Positions 40,000 to 47,776 are shown, numbered from the stretch's first letter. The stretch is 64,000 nt of DNA from Spongiibacter taiwanensis (GCF_023702635.1 NZ_CP098455.1:3472001-3536000), one strand, 5' to 3'. The notes: generated from the letters alone by a model not told the origin. Numbers and translations are program-made.

Positions 40000-40030
40000 C
40001 CGTGGCAGCTTGTTTCGCTATTTCCAATTG

Positions 40031-40057
40031 AACGCCCGGCATTGCCGGGCGTTTTGG
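40031..40057 (+). terminator. Bidirectional terminator between der and the convergent peptidase gene
   Basis: Stem AACGCCCGGC (40031-40040), loop ATT, GCCGGGCGTT (40044-40053) followed by TT. On the minus strand the same hairpin is followed by T-rich sequence. It therefore probably serves both der and the gene ending at 40065. Confidence 0.85.
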
Positions 40058-40064
40058 TTTGCCG

Positions 40065-40433
40065 TCAGGGGTTGAGGATTTCCCGCCAGGGCTCCCCCGG
40101 CTGATAACCGGAAATTCGCCGCCAGTGGTAATCTCTGAGCAGGGTGTTGGCCACCACCGTTTTTTGTCTCTGGTCCAGAATCCAGCCATCCACCTCAACC
40201 ACCAGGTGGCCCGCTCCCTTGATCTCGCAATACACCAGGCGGCTGTTAATCTGCTGCTGGCGCAGCAGGCTGCGACAAGCCAGGCAGAAGCCATCGCAGT
40301 CGTCGCGTAGCGTCTGCTCCCCGTTGTAACCGGGTGGCGGCATATCCCATCGCTCTTCAATTTCACGCTGGGCAATAAAGCGCTGGCGGACGGTTTGGTG
40401 CACCGCCTGCAGCCTGGCAAGTAGCGGGCTCAT
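40065..40433 (-). CDS. Transglutaminase-like cysteine peptidase (BTLCP/LapG-like)
   Basis: The 122-residue protein resembles the bacterial transglutaminase-like cysteine proteinase family. A candidate triad is visible: Cys in D-D-C-D-G-F-C near residues 57-63, His in G-H-L-V-V near 87, and Asp in D-G-W-I-L-D near 95-100. It has no signal peptide and is shorter than LapG, which is periplasmic and about 200 residues. ATG 40431-40433 has a strong AAGGAG site 7 nt upstream and overlaps the stop of the preceding lipoprotein gene (TAATG). The pair is thus coupled. The substrate is unknown. Confidence 0.72.
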   Translation of the reverse strand: MSPLLARLQAVHQTVRQRFIAQREIEERWDMPPPGYNGEQTLRDDCDGFCLACRSLLRQQQINSRLVYCEIKGAGHLVVEVDGWILDQRQKTVVANTLLRDYHWRRISGYQPGEPWREILNP

Positions 40434-40624
40434 TAGCAATCTCCTTGCGGGTCTCTCGCCAGCAGGTCCTGGCATCCTTTGGGGGCGGTAACCGCTTTAC
40501 CAGAGATAAAGGGGCGGGGTTCAAAGGCCGCGCAGCCCGTCATGGTGCCCAACACCAGCGTGGTGCCGCTCAGGGCGGCGGCGCCGCCAAGCAACTGTAA
40601 GAATGCCCGTCTTTGCATTGTCAT
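40433..40624 (-). CDS. Small twin-arginine signal lipoprotein
   Basis: A 63-residue protein beginning M-T-M-Q-R-R-A-F-L-Q-L-L-G-G-A-A-A-L. It carries a twin-arginine pair followed by F-L, a hydrophobic stretch, and a lipobox-like G-T-M-T-G-C with Cys at residue 31. This suggests Tat export with lipid attachment. Only about 32 residues would remain after processing, with two further cysteines (51 and 63). GGAGGA 5 nt before ATG 40624 supports the start. It is co-translated with the downstream peptidase. I do not recognise a family. Confidence 0.68.
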   Translation of the reverse strand: MTMQRRAFLQLLGGAAALSGTTLVLGTMTGCAAFEPRPFISGKAVTAPKGCQDLLARDPQGDC

Positions 40625-40693
40625 GATGTCCTCCGTTGACGCGTTGCCTAAATCTGAATCCAGTTTATCGGCCTGCGTTATCGCTCAGTAATG

Positions 40694-40794
40694 GCTAATA
40701 TGACAAATAAAGTGCTAAATAAGACAATTTCAGGTAGGTGGTCGTCTCTTGGTATTTGTGGCTGAAATAGCAAAAATAATGTTAAATACGACAG
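40694..40794 (+). repeat. Three direct repeats upstream of the GlxA-type regulator
   Basis: Three near-identical elements: GCTAATATGACAA (40694-40706), GCTAAATAAGACAA (40714-40727) and GTTAAATACGACAG (40781-40794). The first two are 20 bp apart, about two helical turns, as is common for AraC-family half-sites. The complement contains TGTC-N-TATTTA, similar in style to the TGTCG half-sites of ArgR/GbdR-type GlxA regulators. They lie between divergent genes in a locally AT-rich stretch, so they are candidate operators for the regulator at 40832. Confidence 0.6.
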
Positions 40795-40831
40795 ATCAGG
40801 TTTGTGCCGCTTTCGCATGCGGGGGAATACG

Positions 40832-41815
40832 ATGACCAAACGGGTGGTATTGCTGGGGATGGACGGGGTGATCGCCACCAGTATTCTCGGCACGACGGAT
40901 TTATTTGACGTTGCTAATGTGATTGGTCGGCGCGTTGGTGGCGAGGAAGAGTTGTTCCAGCTGCTCAGGGTCTCGCCCAACGGGCAGGCATTTCGATGCT
41001 CAAACGGCGTGGAGATCGGCGTCGATGGCGATCTTGGCCTGGTGCAGCCTGGTGATATTTTGTTTACCCCGGCATATCGGGTATCCCGGGGGAGTGATGT
41101 TGAGCCCCTGATCAGCCGATGGCAGGAAGTGGGGCCCTGGCTGCGCCAGGTGCAGGCTTCACTGGAGTTGCTGGTAAGCCATTGCAGCGGTGTGTTCATG
41201 TTGGCAGAGGCAGGTGTGCTCAACGGTGGCCGGGCCACCACGGCCTGGTGGCTGCACAGTGCCTTAGGACGCCGCTACCCCGCGGTTTCGGTGGAAACGG
41301 ATGACGTTTGCGTGCACTGGCAAAATATTCTTACTGGCGCGGCGACCAGTGCGTTCTACGATATTACCCTGCAGGTGATTGAGCGCTACGCTGGCAAGCA
41401 TTTCGCCCGCCTGTTAGCCAAGTACATGATGCTGGATAACCAACGCGCCTCCCAGGCACCCTATGCTATTTTGCCAGCGGCCGAAATTAACGACCCCCTG
41501 ATGACTCGGGCTGAGCAGTGGATTCGGGCCAACATGCAGCGTGAATTTCGCGTAGAAGAACTGGCCGATGCCATGGCGGTCAGCCCGCGCACGCTGATTC
41601 GACGCTTCCAGAAACACCTTGGCGAATCGCCGCAAACCTATACCCAGAAGATCCGCATCGAAAAGAGCAAGATTCTGTTGGAGACCACCCGATTGCGACT
41701 GGGCGAAATTGTCGCACGGTGCGGCTACAGTGATGAGAGTGCTTTCAGACGCTTGTTCAAGCGCTATTGCGGGGTGTCGCCAGGGGAGTATCGCCGCCGC
41801 TTTGCCAGCCGATAA
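40832..41815 (+). CDS. GlxA-type AraC family transcriptional regulator
   Basis: The 327-residue protein has an N-terminal DJ-1/PfpI-like domain (about 5-190), with the nucleophile-elbow position S-H-C-S-G-V-F near 118-124. A C-terminal AraC double helix-turn-helix follows (about 222-325: L-A-D-A-M-A-V-S-P-R-T-L-I-R-R-F, then I-V-A-R-C-G-Y-S-D-E-S-A-F-R-R-L-F-K-R). This is the ArgR/GbdR/CdhR-like architecture that senses small nitrogenous metabolites. The inducer is unknown. ATG 40832 follows GGGGGAA. It is divergent from the Tat-lipoprotein/peptidase pair. Confidence 0.9.
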   Translation: MTKRVVLLGMDGVIATSILGTTDLFDVANVIGRRVGGEEELFQLLRVSPNGQAFRCSNGVEIGVDGDLGLVQPGDILFTPAYRVSRGSDVEPLISRWQEVGPWLRQVQASLELLVSHCSGVFMLAEAGVLNGGRATTAWWLHSALGRRYPAVSVETDDVCVHWQNILTGAATSAFYDITLQVIERYAGKHFARLLAKYMMLDNQRASQAPYAILPAAEINDPLMTRAEQWIRANMQREFRVEELADAMAVSPRTLIRRFQKHLGESPQTYTQKIRIEKSKILLETTRLRLGEIVARCGYSDESAFRRLFKRYCGVSPGEYRRRFASR

Positions 41816-41839
41816 TCTGCATTGGGTGTGGACACCGCA

Positions 41840-42319
41840 TCAACGTTGCTCGGGGTCGCCCTTGATGACGGCGGGTTCAGGTTGGCGAATGATGTAGAGG
41901 CTCACGGCCGCGGCAATGCCAATCATGACCGCTGACACCCAGCGAATTTTCACAATCAACAATGCACTGCTTAGCATCATCACCCACAGCATCAGCAGAA
42001 TCATCACCTTCGCACGCCGGGGAATGCCTTTGCCGTCAAGGTAATAGCGAATGTAAATCCCGAACCAACGATGATTGATCAACCAATAATAAAAGCGGGG
42101 AGAGCTGCGCAGAAAGCAGGCGGCGCTAAGGATTAAGAACGGCGATGTTGGTACCACCGGTAGCAGAATGCCGATCACGCCGCAGACAAATGAAAACCAG
42201 CCGAGGATCAGCAGGCTGTAGCGAATCAAGGGGCTTTTGTGGATAAAGGGTTCTCGACTCAAGGGGATCACTCTGTAGCGATTTCGATCGCGGGATGCCG
42301 GCGCCGCGCTGCTAAGCAT
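41840..42319 (-). CDS. YbaN-like inner membrane protein (DUF454)
   Basis: The 159-residue protein has the DUF454 pattern. The first membrane helix (about 33-58) contains G-x-I-G-I-L-L-P-V-V-P-T-S-P-F-L-I-L near 48-65. A conserved F-Y-Y-W-L-I-N-H-x-x-F-G-x-Y segment is near 77-90, and two more helices lie near 103-145. The function is unknown in E. coli YbaN. It stands alone on the minus strand, convergent with the regulator gene. Confidence 0.85.
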   Translation of the reverse strand: MLSSAAPASRDRNRYRVIPLSREPFIHKSPLIRYSLLILGWFSFVCGVIGILLPVVPTSPFLILSAACFLRSSPRFYYWLINHRWFGIYIRYYLDGKGIPRRAKVMILLMLWVMMLSSALLIVKIRWVSAVMIGIAAAVSLYIIRQPEPAVIKGDPEQR

Positions 42320-42611
42320 AGGCGTGTGCTGTAGCGATTATCATATCATCGAACGGTCAGCACCGGTTTCTGCTTACGTCACCCCTATCGTTGAAAATGT
42401 GCGCGTGTTGCGGGCAAAGGTGATCACTCGGTCTCAGCTGCCGATTTATCTGGCGCAATGGCTGGTCTTCAATTTTGAATTGCTCTAGAGTGAGGCTGTG
42501 AATTAGCGCGACTGTTTGGCGTGGTTAGATGCGGCTTTATCTTGCCTACAGGCAGTGCTCTCTATTATCCAAAAAATAGTCAATGTGACATTGAGGCAGG
42601 CTTTGACGGCG
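42320..42611. other. Intergenic region, divergent YbaN-like / acyl-CoA synthetase
   Basis: Nothing coding is recognised in these 292 nt. A TTGAAT near 42476 with TGAATT about 18 nt further on is a weak promoter candidate toward the acyl-CoA synthetase. An in-frame ATG-less extension exists upstream of 42612 but shows no protein-like features. Confidence 0.3.
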
Positions 42612-44237
42612 ATGCAGTTCAGTTTGGCAGATATTTTTGAGGCAGTGGCGGCCCGGGTGCCGGATCGCGAGGCGGTGGTCTGTGGTGACCGGCGGCTGAC
42701 CTATCAAGAGCTCGACGAACGCGCCTCTCGCCTGGCCCACTACCTTCTCCGTCAGGGGGTAAAGCCGGGGGATCACGTCGGTATCTACCTCCACAACAGC
42801 CCGGAATACCTTGAAGCCTTGTTTGCCTGTTTCAAAATTTGCGCCGTGCCGGTGAATATTAATTACCGCTATGTAAAACAGGAGCTGCAATATCTTTTTG
42901 ATAGCGCCGATTTGCGGGTGTGTATTTTTCATCAAGGTTTTGCCGATCAAATTCAGCACCTCTACCAAAGTGGCCATGCTTTTAGCCTGTTAATGTGGGT
43001 GGCGGACGACAGTTGCGCGGAGCTGACATTGCCGGCGGCGGATTATCACGGTGCTATCGACAGCGAACGCCCCCGAGGGGAGTTTCCATCGCGCAGTGGC
43101 GCCGATCAGTATTTACTGTACACCGGCGGTACCACCGGAAAGCCCAAGGGCGTTCTCTGGCAGCACGAAAAGCTGTTCTTTGCTGCCTTGGGTGGCGGCG
43201 GGTTCTTTTCTGCCGACGGCCCCTGTCAACGGCCGCAAGATATCGTTGAGCGAATCAATGAACATCCGTTTTGCGGCATTGCCATGGCGCCGCTGATGCA
43301 CGGTGCGGCCCAGTGGTTTAGCCTGGTGCAGCTATTTGCCGGCAATAAACTTGTACTGCTTCCCCAGGCGAATTTTGATCCCGACATTGCATGGCAATGG
43401 GTGGCCGACGAGGCCTGTCACCTGGTGCAGATTGTGGGTGACGCCATGGCCGTTCCGCTGCTGGAAGCCTTGCGGCGCTCTCCCAATCGCTGGGACTTGT
43501 CTGCGGTGTTCAGTATTGGCTCGGGTGGGGCGCTGTTGTCGCCGTCGAGCCGCAGAGGGTTTTTGCAGCACTTCCCGCGGGCGTATATCACCAATAGCTA
43601 CGGTTCGTCAGAATCGGGGCAAATGGGCATGGACGTGGGGGACTACCAGGGTGCGGGGGTCGCCAAGATTGCGGCAACCGACGATGCCGCAGTATTGCTG
43701 ATTCGTGGTGATGCCATTCGTCGTGCGCGGGTTGGTGAGCAGGGAGTGCTGGCGCGCAGCGGGATGATCCCCGAAGGCTATTACGCCGATCCAGAGGCTA
43801 CCGCAATGGCGTTTGTGAATCTGGACGGGCGGCGCTGGCTGTTGACCGGGGACATCGCCGAGCAGGACGACAGTGGCAGTATCCGCATCTATGGTCGCGG
43901 CAATCACTGTATCAATACGGGCGGTGAGAAGGTTTTTCCGGAAGAGGTGGAGATGGCATTAAAAAGCCATCCGGATATTTTAGACGCCCTGGTATTTGGT
44001 GTGGAGGACGCGCGCTGGGGGAGCCGGGTGACTGCGGTAGTGCAAACCCGAGATAACGGGCCTCTGGATGAGCAGGGCGTATTGGCCCATTGTCGTGAGC
44101 AGCTCGCGGCCTACAAGCTGCCACGGCAAATGCTATTGGTTGATCACATTCCCAGAAACCCCAGCGGCAAACCCGACTACCCCCGGGCCCGCCAGTGTTT
44201 GGAATTTGCCCACCTGGACGCCGTGCAGTCTGGCTAA
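42612..44237 (+). CDS. Acyl-CoA synthetase (AMP-forming, FadD-like)
   Basis: The 541-residue ANL-superfamily enzyme would activate a carboxylic acid to its acyl-CoA with ATP. The P-loop-like Y-T-G-G-T-T-G-K-P-K-G-V-L-W is near residue 173-186. A second motif lies near 375-395 (Y-Y-A-D-P-E-A-T). The hinge is I-Y-G-R-G-N-H-C-I-N-T-G-G-E-K-V-F-P-E-E-V-E, and the C-terminal catalytic lysine motif is P-R-N-P-S-G-K-P-D-Y. The G-V-L-W ending of motif 1 resembles FadD3/FadD19-type ligases for steroid or branched side chains, but the substrate cannot be read from sequence. ATG 42612 fits the family start. Confidence 0.9.
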   Translation: MQFSLADIFEAVAARVPDREAVVCGDRRLTYQELDERASRLAHYLLRQGVKPGDHVGIYLHNSPEYLEALFACFKICAVPVNINYRYVKQELQYLFDSADLRVCIFHQGFADQIQHLYQSGHAFSLLMWVADDSCAELTLPAADYHGAIDSERPRGEFPSRSGADQYLLYTGGTTGKPKGVLWQHEKLFFAALGGGGFFSADGPCQRPQDIVERINEHPFCGIAMAPLMHGAAQWFSLVQLFAGNKLVLLPQANFDPDIAWQWVADEACHLVQIVGDAMAVPLLEALRRSPNRWDLSAVFSIGSGGALLSPSSRRGFLQHFPRAYITNSYGSSESGQMGMDVGDYQGAGVAKIAATDDAAVLLIRGDAIRRARVGEQGVLARSGMIPEGYYADPEATAMAFVNLDGRRWLLTGDIAEQDDSGSIRIYGRGNHCINTGGEKVFPEEVEMALKSHPDILDALVFGVEDARWGSRVTAVVQTRDNGPLDEQGVLAHCREQLAAYKLPRQMLLVDHIPRNPSGKPDYPRARQCLEFAHLDAVQSG

Positions 44238-44265
44238 AGGACTTGCTAAATCTGAATTGGCAACG

Positions 44266-44292
44266 AAAAAGCCTCCAAGCGGAGGCTTTTTT
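44266..44292 (+). terminator. Terminator after the acyl-CoA synthetase
   Basis: A-run at 44266-44270, stem GCCTCC (44271-44276), loop AAGC, GGAGGC (44281-44286) and six T residues. It can also act on the minus strand for the gene ending at 44328. Confidence 0.88.
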
Positions 44293-44327
44293 GATTCTAC
44301 TTGTTTAATTGGGCCTGGGTGCCGGAC

Positions 44328-44804
44328 TCAGTACGGCGGCTGTAGGCCAAATCCGCGATACGCCTGCGGGGTTACGGTTTTCATGGACGCGATAAATTCA
44401 TTCATCCCCATGGCAAAGGAGCTGGGTAAGTCCTCCTTCAACTTGATGCCATAGATCTTGTAATCGTAAATCGGCAGCCAGAAGTGGTCGGAAAAGGGCC
44501 GGTCAACCCGGGCCAAGACTTGGAGGGCAACCGCGCCGGTGTAGAGTACATGGCCACCTGCTTGCTCAGGGGTGTCACAGTGGAAGTCGGTGACGAGACG
44601 CATACCGCGCTGATTGGGCGGTATGACAGGATGAGCTGCCTGAGCCAACTGGCGGGCCATGATATCCAACAGCATGGTTTCCGAAACAAAAGGGCAGGTG
44701 GATTTTGCGCCGAGGGTAATACCCGCAACCTCACGGGTCGGGGTGTCGGGATAGGCGCTCGTACTGGCGAGGGCAAATACAGTAGCCAAAAGCAGTTTTT
44801 TCAT
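44328..44804 (-). CDS. Small secreted protein of unknown function
   Basis: A 158-residue protein with a clear N-terminal signal peptide (M-K-K-L-L-L-A-T-V-F-A-L-A-S-T-S-A, cleavage near residues 17-19). The mature part contains two cysteines (in S-T-C-P-F near 37 and H-C-D-T-P near 76) that could form a disulfide. I do not recognise the family. ATG 44804 follows AAAAAGGA. It stands alone on the minus strand between a terminator and an empty stretch. Confidence 0.7.
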   Translation of the reverse strand: MKKLLLATVFALASTSAYPDTPTREVAGITLGAKSTCPFVSETMLLDIMARQLAQAAHPVIPPNQRGMRLVTDFHCDTPEQAGGHVLYTGAVALQVLARVDRPFSDHFWLPIYDYKIYGIKLKEDLPSSFAMGMNEFIASMKTVTPQAYRGFGLQPPY

Positions 44805-45179
44805 GCCGGGGTCCTTTTTAGCCGGGTGGCGGAGAGGCTTTACCCTGCGGTCGTACCTTTATTTTACTGCGTCGCGAAGGCGGCGGTTTCGGTGTTGGCG
44901 GCGGGGTGGGCCTGGATGGAAATGATGGCAGACAACCGTCTTGCGGGCTAGTACCCAGTGCGCAGTCTTGGTGTCACAGAAGTTGGGGCCGCAGGGCGTG
45001 GTATCACCTGGTCCGGTAGCACCGTGGATCAGGGCAAATGAGTTAGGGTAAGTGCCTGCGGCAAAGCCACTCTTGCTAAAGCAACGCTCGATAACGCAAT
45101 TCTCGATAAAGCAAAAGAAGCCCGCTGTTGGCAGCGGGCTTCTTTTGGTCGAGATCGTTTGCGTTGAGGCAGCTTACGA
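44805..45179. other. 375-nt region without a recognised gene
   Basis: No convincing gene is seen here. The stretch presumably holds the promoter of the secreted protein (minus strand). It also contains two near-identical 13-nt repeats (CTCGATAACGCAA and CTCGATAAAGCAA, about 45087-45114). The leuA terminator follows. Confidence 0.5.
45113..45146 (-). terminator. Terminator of leuA (bidirectional)
   Basis: A long hairpin: AAAAGAAGCCCGCTG (to 45127), loop TTGG, CAGCGGGCTTCTTTT (45132-45146). On the minus strand it follows the leuA stop by about 34 nt and ends in a T run. It is symmetric enough to work both ways. Confidence 0.88.
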
Positions 45180-46877
45180 TCAGCTTGCTTTACGCTGCAG
45201 CACACTGGCCGAGGGCGATTGCACGGCGGCATTGATCACCGCTTGCAGCGAGGCGCTCACCACATCCCGATGGGAAGCAACACCGACATAGCGCGTGTTG
45301 TTAACCGACAGCATCACATAGGCGATGGCTTGTGAGGCCGTGCCTGAGTTCAAGGCATGCTCGCTGTAGTCGAGAATTTCGACTGCATCACCGCAATGGG
45401 CCTGCCAGGCATTCACCAGGGCGCTGATGGCGCCATTGCCCTGGCCGGTGAGCTGAATTTTCTCGCCAGCAAAATTGAAGTGCATGTTCAGTACATCCTG
45501 ACCGTCATTCTCGGCGTTGTTCTGGCTGAGGGAGAAATCCTGCACCGCGCAGGCTTTGGCGGGGCTCAGGTAATGCTCCTCAAACAGGTTCCAGATTTGC
45601 TGGGGGCTGATTTCTCCCGACAGCGCTTCTGCGGCGGCCTGCACTTTGCGGCTGGCGTCAATTTGCATCCAGCGGGGCAGGTTCAGACCGTAGTCGTTCT
45701 CCAGTACCCAAGTGACGCCGCCTTTGCCAGACTGGCTGTTAATGCGAATCACCGCTTCATAGCTGCGGCCCAAATCGGCCGGGTCTATCGGCAGATAAGC
45801 TACCTGCCAGTGTTCGTCTTCCCGCTGCTTGCTCATGCACTTGCGGATGGCATCCTGGTGGCTGCCGGAGAAAGCCGTGAACACCAGGTCGCCCGCGTAA
45901 GGGTGGCGGGGATGCAAAGGAATCTTGGTGCAGTATTCCGATACCGCAATAATTTCGTCCATCCCAGACAGGTCCAGCTTGGGGTCTATGCCCTGGCTGT
46001 ACAGGTTCATTGCCATGGTCACAATGTCCATATTGCCAGTGCGCTCGCCGTTACCCAACAACGTGCCTTCAATCCGGTCGGCACCGGCCATTACGCCCAG
46101 CTCAGCGGCGGCTACCGCGCAGCCCCGGTCATTGTGAGTGTGCAGTGAGACGGTAATGTCTTTGCGGTATTGGGTGTTGCGGCAAAACCATTCCACCTGG
46201 TCGGCAAATACGTTGGGGCCGGCGCACTCTACGGTGGCAGGCAGATTGATAATGATCGGGTTGCCGGAGTCTTTCCACTCTGCGATTACCGCGTCACAGA
46301 CTTCGGTGGCGTACTCCACTTCCGTGCTGCTGAAACTCTCGGGGCTGTACTGAAAACGCCATTCGGTTTCAGGATATTTCTTGGCGTATTCCTTTACCCA
46401 GCGCGCGCCCTGCACACCGATGGCTTTGATACCTTCTTTGTCGAGGCCAAACACCCGCTCCCGTTGTACCGGGCTGGTGGAGTTGTAAACGTGGACAATG
46501 GCTTTTTTCGCGCCGGCCATCGCCTCATAGCTGCGGGCAATCAATTCTTCCCGGGCCTGCACCAGAATCTGAATGGTTACATCCTCGGGAATTCGGTCAC
46601 CTTCGATCAGGGCGCGAACAAAATCGAAGTCGGGTTGCGATGCAGAGGGAAAGCCGACTTCAATTTCCTTGAAACCCAGTTTGACCAGCAGGTCCCACAT
46701 ACGCAGCTTTTGCTCCACTGACATGGGCTCGACTAGCGCCTGGTTACCGTCGCGCAGGTCGACGGAGCACCAGGTGGGGGCTTTGTCGATGGTTTTGCCG
46801 GGCCACTGGCGGTCGGGAATATTGACCCCTGCGGTAGCCTGGTATTTGCGATGGTTGAAACCTTTTGTGCTGCTCAT
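45180..46877 (-). CDS. leuA: 2-isopropylmalate synthase, long form
   Basis: First committed step of leucine synthesis, condensing acetyl-CoA with 2-ketoisovalerate. The 565-residue protein is the long LeuA type found in Pseudomonas and actinobacteria rather than the E. coli type. The N-terminal TIM barrel carries the D-L-R-D-G-N-Q-A-L motif near residues 40-48. The metal-binding H-x-H is in S-L-H-T-H-N-D-R-G near 245. A C-terminal LeuA-dimer regulatory domain (about 430-550) is the site of leucine feedback in the family. It is divergent from an Lrp-type regulator and has a possible leader ORF upstream. Confidence 0.97.
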   Translation of the reverse strand: MSSTKGFNHRKYQATAGVNIPDRQWPGKTIDKAPTWCSVDLRDGNQALVEPMSVEQKLRMWDLLVKLGFKEIEVGFPSASQPDFDFVRALIEGDRIPEDVTIQILVQAREELIARSYEAMAGAKKAIVHVYNSTSPVQRERVFGLDKEGIKAIGVQGARWVKEYAKKYPETEWRFQYSPESFSSTEVEYATEVCDAVIAEWKDSGNPIIINLPATVECAGPNVFADQVEWFCRNTQYRKDITVSLHTHNDRGCAVAAAELGVMAGADRIEGTLLGNGERTGNMDIVTMAMNLYSQGIDPKLDLSGMDEIIAVSEYCTKIPLHPRHPYAGDLVFTAFSGSHQDAIRKCMSKQREDEHWQVAYLPIDPADLGRSYEAVIRINSQSGKGGVTWVLENDYGLNLPRWMQIDASRKVQAAAEALSGEISPQQIWNLFEEHYLSPAKACAVQDFSLSQNNAENDGQDVLNMHFNFAGEKIQLTGQGNGAISALVNAWQAHCGDAVEILDYSEHALNSGTASQAIAYVMLSVNNTRYVGVASHRDVVSASLQAVINAAVQSPSASVLQRKAS

Positions 46878-46901
46878 GTCACTGGTCCTGTGTGGTGGTG
46901 A

Positions 46902-47036
46902 TCAATAAAGGGTAATGATCCGGAGTTTTAAAGCCCGGCAAGCCGGGCATTGTCTGGAGTTCGGGTAGAACGCCTTGGTGGTGTTAGCCAGTGCGGGGTG
47001 GTGCGCTGGTAACGGTTGCTGGAGGGGTAACTCCAT
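46902..47036 (-). CDS. Possible leader peptide upstream of leuA
   Basis: A 44-codon frame ending 24 nt before leuA. It starts M-E-L-P-L-Q-Q-P-L-P and ends L-K-L-R-I-I-T-L-Y. It has seven Leu codons, only one of them CTG and three TTA, plus a C-P-A-C motif. Codons about 30-35 overlap a GC-rich hairpin (46933-46948). A TATACT at 47044-47049 would place the transcript start almost at the ATG, and no ribosome-binding site is seen. This could be an attenuation-type leader controlling leuA, or chance. Confidence 0.35.
   Translation of the reverse strand: MELPLQQPLPAHHPALANTTKAFYPNSRQCPACRALKLRIITLY
46933..46948 (-). promoter_or_regulatory. Hairpin in the leuA leader
   Basis: On the minus strand: GCCCGG, loop CTTG, CCGGGC, then TTTAAAA. 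The T tract is short and mixed, so it is a weak terminator at best. Its position, 56 nt before the leuA start and inside the possible leader frame, suggests a regulatory role. Confidence 0.4.
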
Positions 47037-47173
47037 GGTGATCAGTATAGGAAAATGCGGAGAGCAGATGATTGCCAATTTTGCGCAATTTCAGGATTTA
47101 TTTTCTAGGTTATGCTAATTTTGTTAAATATTTTGGAATGATCTGCTTTGGTTTTTGGCTTGGGTGGTTTTTT

Positions 47174-47638
47174 ATGAAACTGGATCGCTACGATAAACAG
47201 ATTCTTGCGGCCCTGCAAGATAATGGCCGGCTGAGCAATCAGGAGCTGGCTGACAAGATAGGTTTGTCGCCATCCCCCTGTCTGCGACGGGTGCGGCGCT
47301 TGGAAGAGGCCGGGCTGATCGACGGCTATCGCGCACTGTTAAATGCAAGGGCCCTGGGGCTGAGTCTGATGGCTTTTATTCATATCAGTATGGATCGCCA
47401 TACTCCTGAGCGATTCGAGAATTTTGAGCGCCATGTTCGCGATTGTCCTGAGGTGCTGGAATGCCACCTGATTACCGGGCAAGAGGCTGACTATTTGCTG
47501 AAGGTCATCGTGGCTGATATGGATGCGTTTCAGGCACTGCTGTTGGAGCGCTTGACCCGGATTGAGGGGGTCACCGGGGTGCACTCCAGCTTCGTCATGA
47601 AATCGCCATTGCAGAAAACCGCCCTGCCGATACTATAG
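47174..47638 (+). CDS. Lrp/AsnC-family transcriptional regulator
   Basis: The 154-residue protein has an N-terminal helix-turn-helix (about 4-60: L-D-x-x-D-K-Q-I-L-A-A-L-Q-x-N-G-R, then L-S-P-S-P-C-L-R-R-V-R-R-L-E). A RAM/AsnC ligand-binding domain follows (about 67-145). I take ATG 47174; the upstream in-frame extension to 47072 is AT-rich and not protein-like. Being divergent from leuA it may regulate leucine synthesis, though S-P-S-P-C-L-R-R is common to many Lrp-like regulators of amino-acid catabolism. The effector is not known. Confidence 0.93.
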   Translation: MKLDRYDKQILAALQDNGRLSNQELADKIGLSPSPCLRRVRRLEEAGLIDGYRALLNARALGLSLMAFIHISMDRHTPERFENFERHVRDCPEVLECHLITGQEADYLLKVIVADMDAFQALLLERLTRIEGVTGVHSSFVMKSPLQKTALPIL

Positions 47639-47776
47639 CAGTCGGCGCCAGGCGCCGAAGCGGAGGTTGGCGATGATGTTGAAGGTGTACGAGGGGGCAC
47701 TAGTATCCTCAGCGGGCATCGTCGGCCTGATGACGCAATATCCATCAATAACTGGCCAGAAAAAGGAGAGACCCAC

